Of a stretch of 52,567 bases of DNA, positions 26,501 to 35,282 are shown piece by piece. Position 1 is the first letter of the stretch; the number at the start of each line of letters is the position of its first letter. Made by a program: the position numbers and the translations under genes. This DNA comes from Variovorax paradoxus (GTDB lineage Bacteria; Pseudomonadota; Gammaproteobacteria; Burkholderiales; Burkholderiaceae_C): assembly GCF_000834655.1 (NCBI RefSeq), contig NZ_JXQQ01000061.1:1-52567 (forward strand), read 5' to 3'. The notes under the pieces are model-generated. The model was not told the origin of the DNA and did no database searches. It saw nothing but the letters and a program-made list of their open reading frames with translations.

Positions 26501-29500
26501 CGGCGCGGTGCAGCAGCAGGGCAACGGGACGAGGCTGTCTTTCCTTGGCGCTGCGAGCGCGGGGGCCAACAGCTACTCGGTGGGCCGCGCCGCGAGCTCG
26601 GACAGCGGCAACACGTTGTCGTTTTCTCAGACGGCCACGGCCGGCAACGCCACGATCACCGTGAATGGCGCGGGCTGGACGACCGCGGGTCCGAATGCGC
26701 TGCAGTTCGGCGGCAATTCAAGTGCGGGGGCATCCGCCATCGTCAACCAGGGCGGCTCAATCAACCTCTTCGAGAACGGCAGTGCCGGCACCGCGACGAT
26801 CACCAACGGTGACAAGAGCTTGCTGGCCTTCGGCATGGCCGCCTCGGCGGGGAGCGCGAAGATCTTCAATCAGGCCGGTGGCCTGGTGCGCTTCGCCGAC
26901 ACCTCCTCGGGCGCGAATGCCTCGGTCACCAACGCGGCGGGCGGCACGGTCGACGTGTCGGGCTCGACGGCGAAGACCGGCACCGAGCTGGGCTCGCTCT
27001 CGGGCGACGGTGCAGTGGTGCTCGGCGCGACGCGGCTCTCGCTCGGTGGCCTTAACGCGAACAATCTGATCTCCGGGAAGATTTCCGACGACGGCAGTCT
27101 TTTCGCGCAGCCCGGCACGGGTGTGGGCGGATCGATCGTCAAGGTGGGCAGCGGCACGTTGGCGCTGGCCGGTGCGAACACCTATACCGGCGGCACCACG
27201 GTGGCGGCCGGGACGCTGAGCGTGAGCAATACGACCGGCAGCGCGACCGGCAGCGGCGCTGTTGTGGTCCAGAGCGGCGCAGTGCTGGCCGGCACAGGCA
27301 CGGCTAGCGGCGCGGTGACGATCGCCAAGGGCGGCACGCTCTCGGCCGGCAACGGCGGCGTGGGCACGCTGACACTGGGGAGCCTGAGCCTTGCGGAGGG
27401 CGCGGTGCTGAACTACGACCTGGGTCAGGCCAACACCGCGGGCGGCGCGCTCAACGACCTGGTCAACGTCAACGGCAACCTGCAGCTGGACGGCACGCTC
27501 AACGTTGCGCAGCCGAGTGGCGGGTTGTTCGGAGCGGGCATCTACCGGCTCATCAACTACACCGGCGCCCTGACCGACAACGGCCTGGACATCGGCAGCG
27601 CGCCGGTCGCCGCCAAGGACCTGCAGGTGCAGACCTCGGTGGCCCAGCAGGTCAACCTGGTCAACCGCTCCGGGCTCTCGCTGAATTTCTGGGATGGAGG
27701 CGATGCCGGCAAGTACAACGACGGCCAGGTCGCAGGAGGTTCGGGCACCTGGCGCGTGGGCGTGCCGGGCGACGGCTGGACCGGCGCCGACGGCAAGATC
27801 AACGCCGCCTGGGTCCAGGACCAGTTCGCCGTCTTCGGCGGCAAGGGCGGCACGGTCACGGTCGACGATGCCGGCGGCACGGTGCGCATCGGCGGCGCGC
27901 AATTCGCGGCCAGCGGCTATGTGGTGCAGGGCGATGCGATCGAACTCGGCGCACCGGGCACCGTGGTGCGCGTGGGCGACGGCTCGGGCACCGACGCCGA
28001 TCGCACGGCGACCCTGGACGTCGCGCTCACCGGCGCCGGCGGCCTGGTCAAGGAAGACGTGGGCCGGCTGGTGCTTCGTGGCGCCAACACGTACACCGGT
28101 GGCACCACCGTCAAGGCCGGCGTGCTGCAGGGCAGCGCCACCAGCCTGCAGGGCGACATCGTCGACAACGCAGAGGTGGCCTTCGACCAGGACAAGAGCG
28201 CGGGCACCTATGCCGGCGTCCTGAGCGGCAGCGGCCGCGTGCGCAAGATCGGCACCGGCACGCTGGTGCTGGGCGGCGTGAACAGCTACGCGGGCGGCAC
28301 CTTCGTCGATGCAGGCACGCTCGCCACCAACATCACCGGTGGCCTCGGCAGCGGCGCGGTGAGCGTGGCGGCAGCCGGCACGCTGCAGTTCGGCGGCAAG
28401 GCCGACGCGGGCGCGGCACCCATCGGCAATCAAGGCATCGTGCGCTTCCAGGACAACGCGAACGCCGGCACGTCGACCATCACCAACGCGGCAGGCGGCG
28501 TGCTCGCCTTTGCCGACGGCGCCTCGGCCGACAAGGCCACGGTGCTCAACCAGGCCGGCGCGCAGGTACGGATCGACCAGGCCACCACGGGTGTGTCCGT
28601 GGGCGCGCTCGACGGGGCGGGCGACGTCGTGCTGGGCGCCAAGGCGCTCACGCTCGGCGGCCTGGGCGGCAGCGCCACGCTGTCGGGCACCATCAGCGGC
28701 GCGGGCGGCTCGATCGTCAAGGCCGGCACCGGCACGCTCACGCTCACGGGCGCCAGCAGCTACACCGGCGGCACCACCGTGAACGCAGGCACGCTGAGCG
28801 TCAACAACAAGAGCGGCAGTGCGACGGGCAGCGGCACGGTGCTGGTTGCGAGCGGCGGCACGCTGGCAGGCAGCGGCACCGTCGCGGGCGCGGTCACCGT
28901 CGCCAACGGCGGCATCCTGGCCGCGGGCAACAGCCCCGGCACGTTGACGCTCGGCACGCTCACGCTTGCCGGTGGCGCCACGTTGAACTACGAACTCGGC
29001 CAGGCCGGCGTGCCCGGCGGCGCGTTGAACGACCTGATCAACGTCACAGGCAACCTGCAGCTGGACGGTACGCTGAACATCGCGCAGTCCGCGGGCGGCA
29101 CCTTCGGTCCGGGCCTCTACCGCCTCGTGAGCTACGGCGGCACGCTGACCGACAACGGCCTGGACATCGGCACCGCGCCGGCCGGTACCAACCCGGCAGA
29201 CCTGCAGGTGCAGACGTCGGTGGCACAGCAAGTGAACCTGGTCAATCGCGCGGGCGTGTCGCTGAACTTCTGGGACGGCGGCAACAGCGCCGGCTACAAC
29301 GACGGGCAGGTGGCCGGCGGCGACGGCACCTGGCGCGCGGGCAACCCGCAGCCCTCGGTGGACAGCTGGACCGGCATGGACGGCAAGGTCAACGCCAACT
29401 GGGCGCAGGACCAGTTCGCCGTGTTCAGCGGCAAGGCCGGCACGGTCACCGTGGACGGCGCTGGGGGCGCGGTGCGCATCGCCGGCGCGCAGTTCGCGGT

Positions 29501-32006
29501 CGACGGCTACGTGGTGCAGGGCGACGGCATCACCGTCAACAATGCCGACACCGTGGTGCGCGTGGGCGACGGTACGGCCGCAGGCGCCAACATGACGGCC
29601 ACGCTCGACGTCGCGCTTTCGGGCGCCGGCGGCATCTCCAAGGAAGACGCGGGCCGATTGATCCTGGGGGGCGCCAATACCTACACCGGCGGCACCACCG
29701 TGAAGGGCGGCGTTCTGCAGGGCAACGCCACCAGCCTGCAGGGCAACATCGTCAACAACGCCGAAGTTGCCTTCGACCAGGGCAAGACCGCGGGCACCTA
29801 TGCCGGCGGGATGAGCGGTACCGGCAAGCTGCGCAAGATCGGTACGGGCACGCTCACGCTGGCCGGCGCCAACAGCTACAGCGGCGGCACCCTGGTCGAT
29901 GCAGGCACGCTCTCCACCAGCATCACCGGCGCCCTCGGCACCGGGCCGGTGAGCGTGGCGGCCGATGCGGCGCTCGTGTTCGGCGGCCCGGCGAGCGCGG
30001 GCAAGCTGGCCTACACGCTTGCCAAGGCCGGCGCGGGCGCGGGCAGCACCGGCGGCAGCCTGCAGTTCGCCGGCACGAGCTCGGCCGGCAGCGCCACCAT
30101 CGACAACCAGGGCGGCACCGTTCGCTTCCAGGACAGCGCGAACGCAGGCAAGGCGAGCATCGCCAGCGGCGCGGGCGCCATCGTGGACTTCGCCGACAAG
30201 GCCAGTGCCGGCAATGCCAGCTTGACCATCAAGGCCGGCGCGCAGGTGCGCATCGACCAGGCAGCCACGGGCGTCGCGATCGGTTCGCTGAGCGGGGAGG
30301 GCGACGTCGTGCTCGGCGCCAAGGCACTGACCCTGGGCGGATTGAACGGCGATGCGGTGCTCTCGGGCGCCATCACGGGCGCCGGCGGCTCGCTCGTCAA
30401 GGTCGGCACCGGCGCACTCACGCTGTCGGGCACGGCCAGCTACAGCGGCGAGACCCGCGTGGCCGCGGGCAGCCTGAAAGCCGGCGCCGCCAACGCCTTC
30501 AGCGCGGGCTCGAGCGGTGTCGTTGCCAGCGGTGGCACGCTCGACCTGGCGGGCTTCAGCCAGCAGATGGCGGGCCTCTCCAACGCAGGCACCGTCTCGC
30601 TGGTGGGCAGCGCGCCCGGCTCCACGCTCACGCTGAGCGGCCCCTACGTCGGCAACAACGGCTTGCTGCGCTTGAGCGCGAAGCTGGACAACCCCGGCAT
30701 CGCCGATCGCCTGGTGCTCGACGGCGCCTCAGCCACCGCCAGCGGCCGCACCACGGTGCAGATCGCCAACCTCGGCGGCCTGGGCGCGCGCACCAGCGGC
30801 GCGGGCATCGAGGTGATCAGTGCCCGCAACGGCGCCACCACCACCGCGCAGACCACCAAGGACGCCTTCACGCTCTCCGGCGGCCACGTCGACGCCGGCG
30901 CCTTCGAGTACAGGCTGTACGCGGGCGATGCCAGCGGCAGCGGCGAGAACTGGTACCTGCGCGCCGAGGCAGCGCCGGTCGCACCGGGCGCGCCGAACGC
31001 GCCGGGCATGCCGGTCGGCGGCATTCCGACCTATCGCGCCGAGGCCTCGCTCTTCGCGGCGCTGCCCAGCCAGCTGCGCCAGAGCAACCTGGGCATGCTC
31101 GCAAGCCGCAGCCAGCGCATCGGCGACGACGACGTGCGCGGCAGCGCGGGCGCCTCGTCCAGCGCGGACGGCGGCAATCGCCGCGCCTGGGGCCGGCTGA
31201 TCTCCACCGACATGGACATTCGCCAGGGCGGCACCGTCTCGCCGCACAGCGAGGGGCGCATGACCGGCCTGCAGGCAGGCACCGACCTGCTGGCGACGTC
31301 CGACTGGCGCGCAGGCATCTACGTCGGCCAGCTCGAGGGCGACACCCGCGTCAGCGGCTTCAGCAGCGGCCTGCTGAACAACGCCGCGGGCGGCAACGAC
31401 CTGCGCAGCCAGTACCTCGGCCTCTATGGCACCTATGCCGCCGAAGACGGCTTCTACGCGGACGCGGTGCTGCAGGCCGGCCGCCATCGCTACACGGTAC
31501 AGCCGCTGGCGAGCGGGGGCGTCTCGGGCAAGGGCAACAGCTTGCTGGCCTCGATCGAGGTGGGCAAGGCCTTCGCGATCGGTACGGGTGGCTGGTCGAT
31601 CGAACCGCAACTGCAGCTGATCCACCAGCGGCTGCGGCTGGACGACGTGGCCATTGCGGGAGCGGTCGTGCAGCAGGACGCCGACAGCGGATGGATCGGC
31701 CGCGCCGGCGTGCGCATCAAGGGCAGCTTCGCGACCGCCGGCGGGACGCTGCAGCCCTACGCGCGATTGAACGTGTACCGCAGCTCGAAGGGCAACGACG
31801 TCGCCCGCTTCGTGAACCCGGCGGCGATCACGCCGATCGGCGCACCCATCGGCGGGACCAGCACCGAGCTGGCCGCCGGCTTCACGCTGGCGGTGAGCGA
31901 CCGCACGAGCCTGTACGGCGAGTTCGGCAAGTTGTGGGCAACGGGCGGGGCTTCGAGGGTCGGCAGCTCGATCAACGCAAGCGCGGGGGTGCGCGTGAAG
32001 TGGTGA
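23505..32006 (+). CDS. giant type Va autotransporter with PATR repeats and C-terminal beta barrel
   Basis: 2833 residues. The signal peptide is the extended ESPR type (MNTAYKTIWNAAIGAWVAVS, then a basic region and a hydrophobic core ending PAWA). The passenger is a long beta-helix rich in Gly, Ala, Ser, Thr and Asn. It has many passenger-associated strand repeats of the form GANTYTGGTTVxxGTLxxxN. Three larger modules begin at WDGG near residues 748, 1396 and 1923, each running through GTVTVD..GGAVRIGGAQF...VRVGDG into a PATR repeat. A Pro-rich linker (APVAPGAPNAPGMPVGG) leads to a pertactin-like junction and a 275-residue barrel (about 2559-2833) ending in the aromatic VRVKW. The only passenger cysteines noticed are the pair in CVLTGTTLDC near its start. 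Adhesin or biofilm role is likely; no protease triad was recognised. Confidence 0.95.
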   Translation: MNTAYKTIWNAAIGAWVAVSEATRSRGKRSTGQRAGRAVRLAGPLIAATGFAMTLPAWAACVLTGTTLDCTGTSGGFQGVPDGGTINNNGTIGTLDNGQWGIYVGSNVTVNNYGAITGKAGIVAGGGLVVNNVGGSIVAVERGIQATNGPINLTNSQGGLIQGFGGALIYAGGTILNTGNSVIDGTGYFALGFANSSASITNTAGSTIRGAYSIFAQDTKITLDNGGLIQGDVLLANNRVNNITLRTGSRIQGTLYAGGTATSTLTLAGSGTQVYSQAVSGNTNFDGALIKEDSGDWLLDRSFAPADASVNAGSLGFGAGGSFSAGTAVSLAAGTKLYTAPGGAAFIGHLAGAAGSTVSLAAGSSLDMRDDFDSDIASDISGAGVLIHSGTGTVALSGNNSNFAGGIVASAGTLQLANQQALGGAALGIGGPVTLTSPTALTLGSVNLFAPAGQLSVVVPGAVTFNGVVSGAGTLDLRNIAGVVSLLGNNTYNGGTRLANNTVALGTDKALGQGVVSVEGSATLTNAATRSLANAFVIGNGGALTVGGNAGLAITGPVSGDGGIVKVGADEFALTGDNTYAGGTHVAQGTLRIANAAGSATGTGAVTVDGGATLAGSGSIAGPVSVAAGGRLSVGTGTGVMNTGSLTLAAGSSLDMELGEAGVAGGLRNDLLNVNGDLSLGGTLNVSESAGGNFGAGLYRLINYTGTLTSNAMTIGSAPTPPGYLALQTGVANQINLVNTGGLALNMWDGGNPANFNDGKIAGGTGTWRAGSPGDNWTDVNGVANAGWIQDGFAIFGGSAGTVTVDNTGVGGAVRIGGAQFAVDGYVVDGNALTIGAPDTTVRVGDGSAAGAGMTAAINAAIGGAGGLVKEDVGTLVLGGANTYAGGTTVKGGTLQISADNNLGAAGTGLALDGGTLRIAAGSAPFTSTRSLALGAGGGTIDLSNNTYGLGGSITGGGLLTVTGNGGTLGLAAAGNYTGGTVLKDGAGITTTVSGALGSGAVQQQGNGTRLSFLGAASAGANSYSVGRAASSDSGNTLSFSQTATAGNATITVNGAGWTTAGPNALQFGGNSSAGASAIVNQGGSINLFENGSAGTATITNGDKSLLAFGMAASAGSAKIFNQAGGLVRFADTSSGANASVTNAAGGTVDVSGSTAKTGTELGSLSGDGAVVLGATRLSLGGLNANNLISGKISDDGSLFAQPGTGVGGSIVKVGSGTLALAGANTYTGGTTVAAGTLSVSNTTGSATGSGAVVVQSGAVLAGTGTASGAVTIAKGGTLSAGNGGVGTLTLGSLSLAEGAVLNYDLGQANTAGGALNDLVNVNGNLQLDGTLNVAQPSGGLFGAGIYRLINYTGALTDNGLDIGSAPVAAKDLQVQTSVAQQVNLVNRSGLSLNFWDGGDAGKYNDGQVAGGSGTWRVGVPGDGWTGADGKINAAWVQDQFAVFGGKGGTVTVDDAGGTVRIGGAQFAASGYVVQGDAIELGAPGTVVRVGDGSGTDADRTATLDVALTGAGGLVKEDVGRLVLRGANTYTGGTTVKAGVLQGSATSLQGDIVDNAEVAFDQDKSAGTYAGVLSGSGRVRKIGTGTLVLGGVNSYAGGTFVDAGTLATNITGGLGSGAVSVAAAGTLQFGGKADAGAAPIGNQGIVRFQDNANAGTSTITNAAGGVLAFADGASADKATVLNQAGAQVRIDQATTGVSVGALDGAGDVVLGAKALTLGGLGGSATLSGTISGAGGSIVKAGTGTLTLTGASSYTGGTTVNAGTLSVNNKSGSATGSGTVLVASGGTLAGSGTVAGAVTVANGGILAAGNSPGTLTLGTLTLAGGATLNYELGQAGVPGGALNDLINVTGNLQLDGTLNIAQSAGGTFGPGLYRLVSYGGTLTDNGLDIGTAPAGTNPADLQVQTSVAQQVNLVNRAGVSLNFWDGGNSAGYNDGQVAGGDGTWRAGNPQPSVDSWTGMDGKVNANWAQDQFAVFSGKAGTVTVDGAGGAVRIAGAQFAVDGYVVQGDGITVNNADTVVRVGDGTAAGANMTATLDVALSGAGGISKEDAGRLILGGANTYTGGTTVKGGVLQGNATSLQGNIVNNAEVAFDQGKTAGTYAGGMSGTGKLRKIGTGTLTLAGANSYSGGTLVDAGTLSTSITGALGTGPVSVAADAALVFGGPASAGKLAYTLAKAGAGAGSTGGSLQFAGTSSAGSATIDNQGGTVRFQDSANAGKASIASGAGAIVDFADKASAGNASLTIKAGAQVRIDQAATGVAIGSLSGEGDVVLGAKALTLGGLNGDAVLSGAITGAGGSLVKVGTGALTLSGTASYSGETRVAAGSLKAGAANAFSAGSSGVVASGGTLDLAGFSQQMAGLSNAGTVSLVGSAPGSTLTLSGPYVGNNGLLRLSAKLDNPGIADRLVLDGASATASGRTTVQIANLGGLGARTSGAGIEVISARNGATTTAQTTKDAFTLSGGHVDAGAFEYRLYAGDASGSGENWYLRAEAAPVAPGAPNAPGMPVGGIPTYRAEASLFAALPSQLRQSNLGMLASRSQRIGDDDVRGSAGASSSADGGNRRAWGRLISTDMDIRQGGTVSPHSEGRMTGLQAGTDLLATSDWRAGIYVGQLEGDTRVSGFSSGLLNNAAGGNDLRSQYLGLYGTYAAEDGFYADAVLQAGRHRYTVQPLASGGVSGKGNSLLASIEVGKAFAIGTGGWSIEPQLQLIHQRLRLDDVAIAGAVVQQDADSGWIGRAGVRIKGSFATAGGTLQPYARLNVYRSSKGNDVARFVNPAAITPIGAPIGGTSTELAAGFTLAVSDRTSLYGEFGKLWATGGASRVGSSINASAGVRVKW
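25746..29760 (+). repeat. three large imperfect WDGG-PATR modules inside the autotransporter
   Basis: The modules start at WDGG codons near 25746, 27690 and 29271, spaced 648 and 527 residues. Each reads WDGG...(Y/F)NDG(Q/K)(V/I)AGG.GTWR...W...G..NA.W.QD.FA(V/I)F.G..GTVTVD, then RI(G/A)GAQFA..GYVV.G, VRVGDG and GANTY(A/T)GGTTVK. Modules 2 and 3 are the closest pair, sharing also ATSLQG(D/N)IV(D/N)NAEVAFDQ and the KALTLGGL block. They point to growth by internal duplication. Confidence 0.8.
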
Positions 32007-32030
32007 TTGCGAGGCGGGACAGCCCCAAGC

Positions 32031-33002
32031 TCACTCGAGCTTGATTCCCGCCTTGGCAATCACATCGCGCGAGCGGAGGCTGTCGCTCTTCACCATCGCG
32101 GCGAAGGACGCGCGGCTCTCTGATTTCGGCTCCTGGCCCTGCGCAAGGATTGCGGCCTTGACGTCGGCGCGCTGGAGCACTTTGTTGATCTCGGCGTTGA
32201 TCCTGTCTGCCGTGGCAGCGGGAATCGACGCCGGTGCGAAGACGCCGTACCACTCGACCATGTTGAAGTTCGGGTAGCCCAGTTCGGAGAGGGCAGGCAC
32301 GTTGGGCAATGCGGCACTGCGCTTGAGCGAGGTGACTGCCAGTGCACGGACCTTGCCGCCTTGCAGCAACGGCAGTGCCGAAGCAACGGAGGTGCCGGCC
32401 AGGTCGACATGCCCGCCCATCAGGTCGGCAATGGCAGGCGTGGAGCCCTTGTAGGGCACGTGCTGCAGCTTGAAGCCGCTGGCATCCTGCACCACCACGC
32501 CGGCCACGTGCGCGACGCTGCCTGTGCCCGATGTGGCAAAGCTCATCGGCTTGTCCGGATTGGCCTTGGCCGCCTTCGAGAAATCGGCCCAGCTCTTGTA
32601 CGGCGACGCATCGTTGACCAGCAGGACCATCGGCGCTTCCACCGCGAGCGCGATCGGCGTCAGGTCCTTTGCCGGATCGAACGTCAGCTTCATGAGCCAG
32701 GGCGCAAGCGACACATTGGCTGTCTGGCCGACCACCAGGTCGTATCCGTCCGGCCTGGCACGCACGGTCTCCGAGAGGCCCAGTGTCCCCGCGGCGCCCG
32801 GTCGGTTTTCCGGCACCACTGTCCAGCCCGAATCGGCCAGTTTGGTGGAAAGCGTGCGCCCGATGTAGTCCGTGCCGCCGCCCGGCGTGGACGGGATGAG
32901 AAGCCGCACCGGCTTGGTCGGCCATGAAGCCTCCTGCGCGGCAGAGGCGAGCGAAAAGGCGATGAGCGCGATGGCGCCGGCGAGTCGAATGAATTTATTC
33001 AT
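32031..33002 (-). CDS. Bug-family tripartite tricarboxylate transporter substrate-binding protein
   Basis: 323 residues. Signal peptide MNKFIRLAGAIALIAFSLASAA is followed by the Bug core: WPTKPVRLLIPSTPGGGTDYIGR (phosphate/carboxylate-binding loop), VVPENRPGAAGTLG, ATSGTGSVAHVAG, HVPYKGSTPAIADLMGGHVD and VPALSELGYP. It is a periplasmic receptor for a carboxylate or related anion. No TctA/TctB membrane genes are adjacent, as is common for this expanded family in Burkholderiales. It lies 25 bases after an isocitrate-lyase-superfamily enzyme on the same strand, so the receptor may capture that enzyme's substrate or a precursor. GGAG lies 7 bases before the ATG. Confidence 0.95.
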   Translation of the reverse strand: MNKFIRLAGAIALIAFSLASAAQEASWPTKPVRLLIPSTPGGGTDYIGRTLSTKLADSGWTVVPENRPGAAGTLGLSETVRARPDGYDLVVGQTANVSLAPWLMKLTFDPAKDLTPIALAVEAPMVLLVNDASPYKSWADFSKAAKANPDKPMSFATSGTGSVAHVAGVVVQDASGFKLQHVPYKGSTPAIADLMGGHVDLAGTSVASALPLLQGGKVRALAVTSLKRSAALPNVPALSELGYPNFNMVEWYGVFAPASIPAATADRINAEINKVLQRADVKAAILAQGQEPKSESRASFAAMVKSDSLRSRDVIAKAGIKLE

Positions 33003-33027
33003 GTTTGTCTCCGTGATGATCCGGGTG

Positions 33028-33912
33028 TCAGCCCACGTTGGTGAACTTCTGTTCGAGCGCCACCGCCTCGGGCAGCCCGACGAACTTGTTGTATTCCTCG
33101 AAGGAGGTCAGCTGGTCCGCTATCGCGGCCGTGGAACAGCCTTGGGCATAGAAGGTCTGCATCAGGTTCTTGACCGCCTTGTGCATGGCCAGCATCGGCT
33201 CGACGGGGCAGATGGCGAAGCCAAAACCCATTTCCTTCAGTTCGGCCAGTGACACCACCGGGCTCTTGCCGGAAGTCACCATGTTGAAAAGCAGCGGCTT
33301 GCCGAAATGCTTCAGGCGGCGCACGAGTTCGTTCATGTGCTCAAGGCTCTCGGGGGCATCGGCATACAGCCCATCTGCGCCTGCTTCTGCATAGGCCGCA
33401 AGCCGGTCGACCGCATCCTCGATGCCGTTGACCGCGATCGCATCCGTTCGCGCAACGATGAAGAAATCGGGGTCCTGGCGGGCTTCGAGCATGGCGCGAA
33501 GCTTCTGCACCATCTCGAGCTTGGGCACCAACTGCTTGCCGGCGAAATGCCCGCATTTTTTCGGCAGCGCCTGGTCTTCCAGGTGCAGGCACGATGCACC
33601 GGCTTCTTCCCACAGCCGCATCGTGCGCTGCACATCGAGCATGCCGCCATAACCGGTGTCGGCGTCGGCAAAGATCGGCAGGTTCGTGGCTCGGGCAACG
33701 CGACGGATGTGCTCGAACATCTGGGTCTGGCTGAGCGCGCCCATGTCCGGTTCGCCGGCTTCGATGCCGCAGGCCACGAATCCGCTCACGAAGATGGCCG
33801 GAGCGCCGCACTCTTCGGCCAGCTTGGCGGTAATGGCGTCGTGCGCGCCCATGCAGACAAACGGTCCTTTCTCGAACAGTGCGCGGAATGTCTGGTTGCG
33901 GGTGAGTTTCAT
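33028..33912 (-). CDS. isocitrate lyase/PEP mutase superfamily enzyme (methylisocitrate-lyase-like)
   Basis: 294-residue TIM-barrel enzyme. Motifs: GAHDAITAKLAEECGAPAIFVSG, the metal-binding FADADTGYGG, HLEDQALPKKCGHFAGK with the catalytic-loop cysteine (KKCGH), and FFIVARTDA. The cysteine in that loop is typical of members that cleave a C-C bond (2-methylisocitrate, dimethylmalate or oxaloacetate type) rather than of phosphonate mutases. The start is the ATG after AGGAG; a longer frame would cross the operator region. It is first in a two-gene unit with a Bug receptor, and divergent from a LacI-family regulator with an operator-like palindrome in the gap. The exact substrate cannot be read from sequence. 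Confidence 0.9.
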   Translation of the reverse strand: MKLTRNQTFRALFEKGPFVCMGAHDAITAKLAEECGAPAIFVSGFVACGIEAGEPDMGALSQTQMFEHIRRVARATNLPIFADADTGYGGMLDVQRTMRLWEEAGASCLHLEDQALPKKCGHFAGKQLVPKLEMVQKLRAMLEARQDPDFFIVARTDAIAVNGIEDAVDRLAAYAEAGADGLYADAPESLEHMNELVRRLKHFGKPLLFNMVTSGKSPVVSLAELKEMGFGFAICPVEPMLAMHKAVKNLMQTFYAQGCSTAAIADQLTSFEEYNKFVGLPEAVALEQKFTNVG

Positions 33913-34108
33913 GGGGTGCTCCTGAAGAAATGAAGAGAAGAGAAACGCTGGCGGCAGGTGTCGTCGGCAATCCAGCCGATCGCCGTCCTTGCTGCCGTCA
34001 TACCGCGGCGCGGTACTGCCGCTTGCGCCACTGGGCATGCGTCCCGCATCGCCCGTTCGCACATTGCTGCAGCCGTCGTCCGAAAAGGCACACAGGTTCG
34101 AGAAGAAT

Positions 34109-34124
34109 CTGATACCGGTACCAT
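34109..34124. promoter_or_regulatory. LacI/GntR-type operator, divergent site (14/16 match)
   Basis: CTGATACCGGTACCAT matches the perfect palindrome at 35283 in 14 of 16 positions. It sits between the lyase-receptor unit and the divergent LacI-family gene, about 97 bases before the latter's start. It has the central CCGG and the ATAC/GTA arms seen in the gluconate repressor operator of enterics as I recall it (ATGTTACCGGTAACAT). Probably controls both directions. Confidence 0.75.
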
Positions 34125-34205
34125 TTCTGGCCCAGAAGAGGGCGACCGATGCCGGGCAGGGCGTGGGCTCGATAGAATCCGCACCCACCCACATTGCCAG
34201 GCACG

Positions 34206-35225
34206 ATGACAAGGAAGACCAGCTCGGAGGTATCGATCAGGCAGGTTGCGCGCCTGGCCGGTGTATCGCCCATGACGGTTTCGCGCGTGCTGAGTTCGCC
34301 CGGACTGGTCGCGCCGGAGACCTTGCTTCGCGTTCAGGCGATCGTCGATTCCATCGGCTACGTTCCGAATCGGGTGGCCGGCAGCCTCTCTTCCAGCCGT
34401 TCGACGGTCGTCGCGATGATCGTTCCGAGCCTGCGCAACGCGTTGTACGCCGAGACCATGCAGGGAATGTCCGATGTGCTGGGCCGCGACGGCTTCCAGC
34501 TGATGATTTCCGACAGCGGCTATTCCCTCGAAGAAGAGGAGCGGCTGATCCGTGCATGCATTGCCCAGCGTGTCTGCGGGTTGGTGCTGCACAACACGAC
34601 GCACACGCCTCAGGCGGTGCAGATGATCAAGAGCGCTGGCATCCCATGCGTCGAGACAGGCAACCTTTGCGCCGATCCACTCGACATGGCAGTGAGCTAT
34701 TCCAATCACGCTGCAGGCAAGGCAATCGCCGAGCACCTGGCTGACCTGGGCTATCGGCACATTGGTTTTGCAAGCCTTCCTGTGTCCTTGAGCGACCGTT
34801 TGCGAGAGCGACGCAAGGGCTTCATCGCCGGGCTGCGGGCACGCGGATTGAAGGTCGATCCGGCGCTTTCTCTGGAGGTCGAACCCGGCCTGGAGAGTGG
34901 GGCGCGCGCGATTGCGCAGTTGCTCGAGACAGGGCTGCCGCTGGATGCCGTTTTCTTCGCGGGAGACGTGCTCGGAGCCGGCGCGCTTTTTGAATGCCTG
35001 CGCCGGGGCATCGCGGTTCCAAGTGAACTTGCCGTCGCAGCGTCGGACGACAACGAACTGATGCGCAACATGCTGCCCGCGCTGACGACGGTGCGCTTTC
35101 CGCGCTACCAGATTGGCGCGCGCTCGGCCGAACTGATCCTGGATCGTGCGCTGAACCGCCGCCCGGCCGCGGGAACAGTCCGCGAGGACCTCGGTTTCGA
35201 AGTCGTCAGGCGCGGCAGTACCTGA
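34206..35225 (+). CDS. LacI-family transcriptional regulator, GntR (gluconate repressor)-like
   Basis: 339 residues. The N-terminal helix-turn-helix is SIRQVARLAGVSPMTVSRVL, with hinge region GYVPNRVAGSLSSSRS. The periplasmic-binding-like effector domain shows segments close to what I recall of enteric GntR/IdnR: VPSLRNALYAETMQGM, HTPQAVQMIKSAGIP, LDMAVSYSN, GALFECLRRGIAVPSEL. The ATG was preferred over a TTG four codons earlier. Divergent from the lyase and Bug genes, with a matching operator in the gap and a perfect one just past its stop. Likely a repressor relieved by a sugar-acid-like ligand; the effector is inferred from family only. Confidence 0.93.
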   Translation: MTRKTSSEVSIRQVARLAGVSPMTVSRVLSSPGLVAPETLLRVQAIVDSIGYVPNRVAGSLSSSRSTVVAMIVPSLRNALYAETMQGMSDVLGRDGFQLMISDSGYSLEEEERLIRACIAQRVCGLVLHNTTHTPQAVQMIKSAGIPCVETGNLCADPLDMAVSYSNHAAGKAIAEHLADLGYRHIGFASLPVSLSDRLRERRKGFIAGLRARGLKVDPALSLEVEPGLESGARAIAQLLETGLPLDAVFFAGDVLGAGALFECLRRGIAVPSELAVAASDDNELMRNMLPALTTVRFPRYQIGARSAELILDRALNRRPAAGTVREDLGFEVVRRGST

Positions 35226-35282
35226 CGGCTGCGAGAGCAGCCTGACGTCGTTGACCTCCGCACCGGTGTTTTGCACCATTGG

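Noticed and set aside
26757..29231. An 824-codon open frame antisense to the autotransporter
   Set aside because: It is a by-product of high GC and repetitive Gly/Ala codons; its translation is Ala/Arg/Gly/His-rich, has no domain, and mirrors the repeat pattern of the sense gene.
23505..32006. Regular repeats that might be a CRISPR array
   Set aside because: They are in-frame coding repeats of an autotransporter passenger, with no constant-length spacers and no cas genes nearby.
35226..35242. GGCTGC-GAGA-GCAGCC hairpin after the LacI-family gene as a terminator
   Set aside because: Stem of 6 with no following T-run; not enough to call a Rho-independent terminator.
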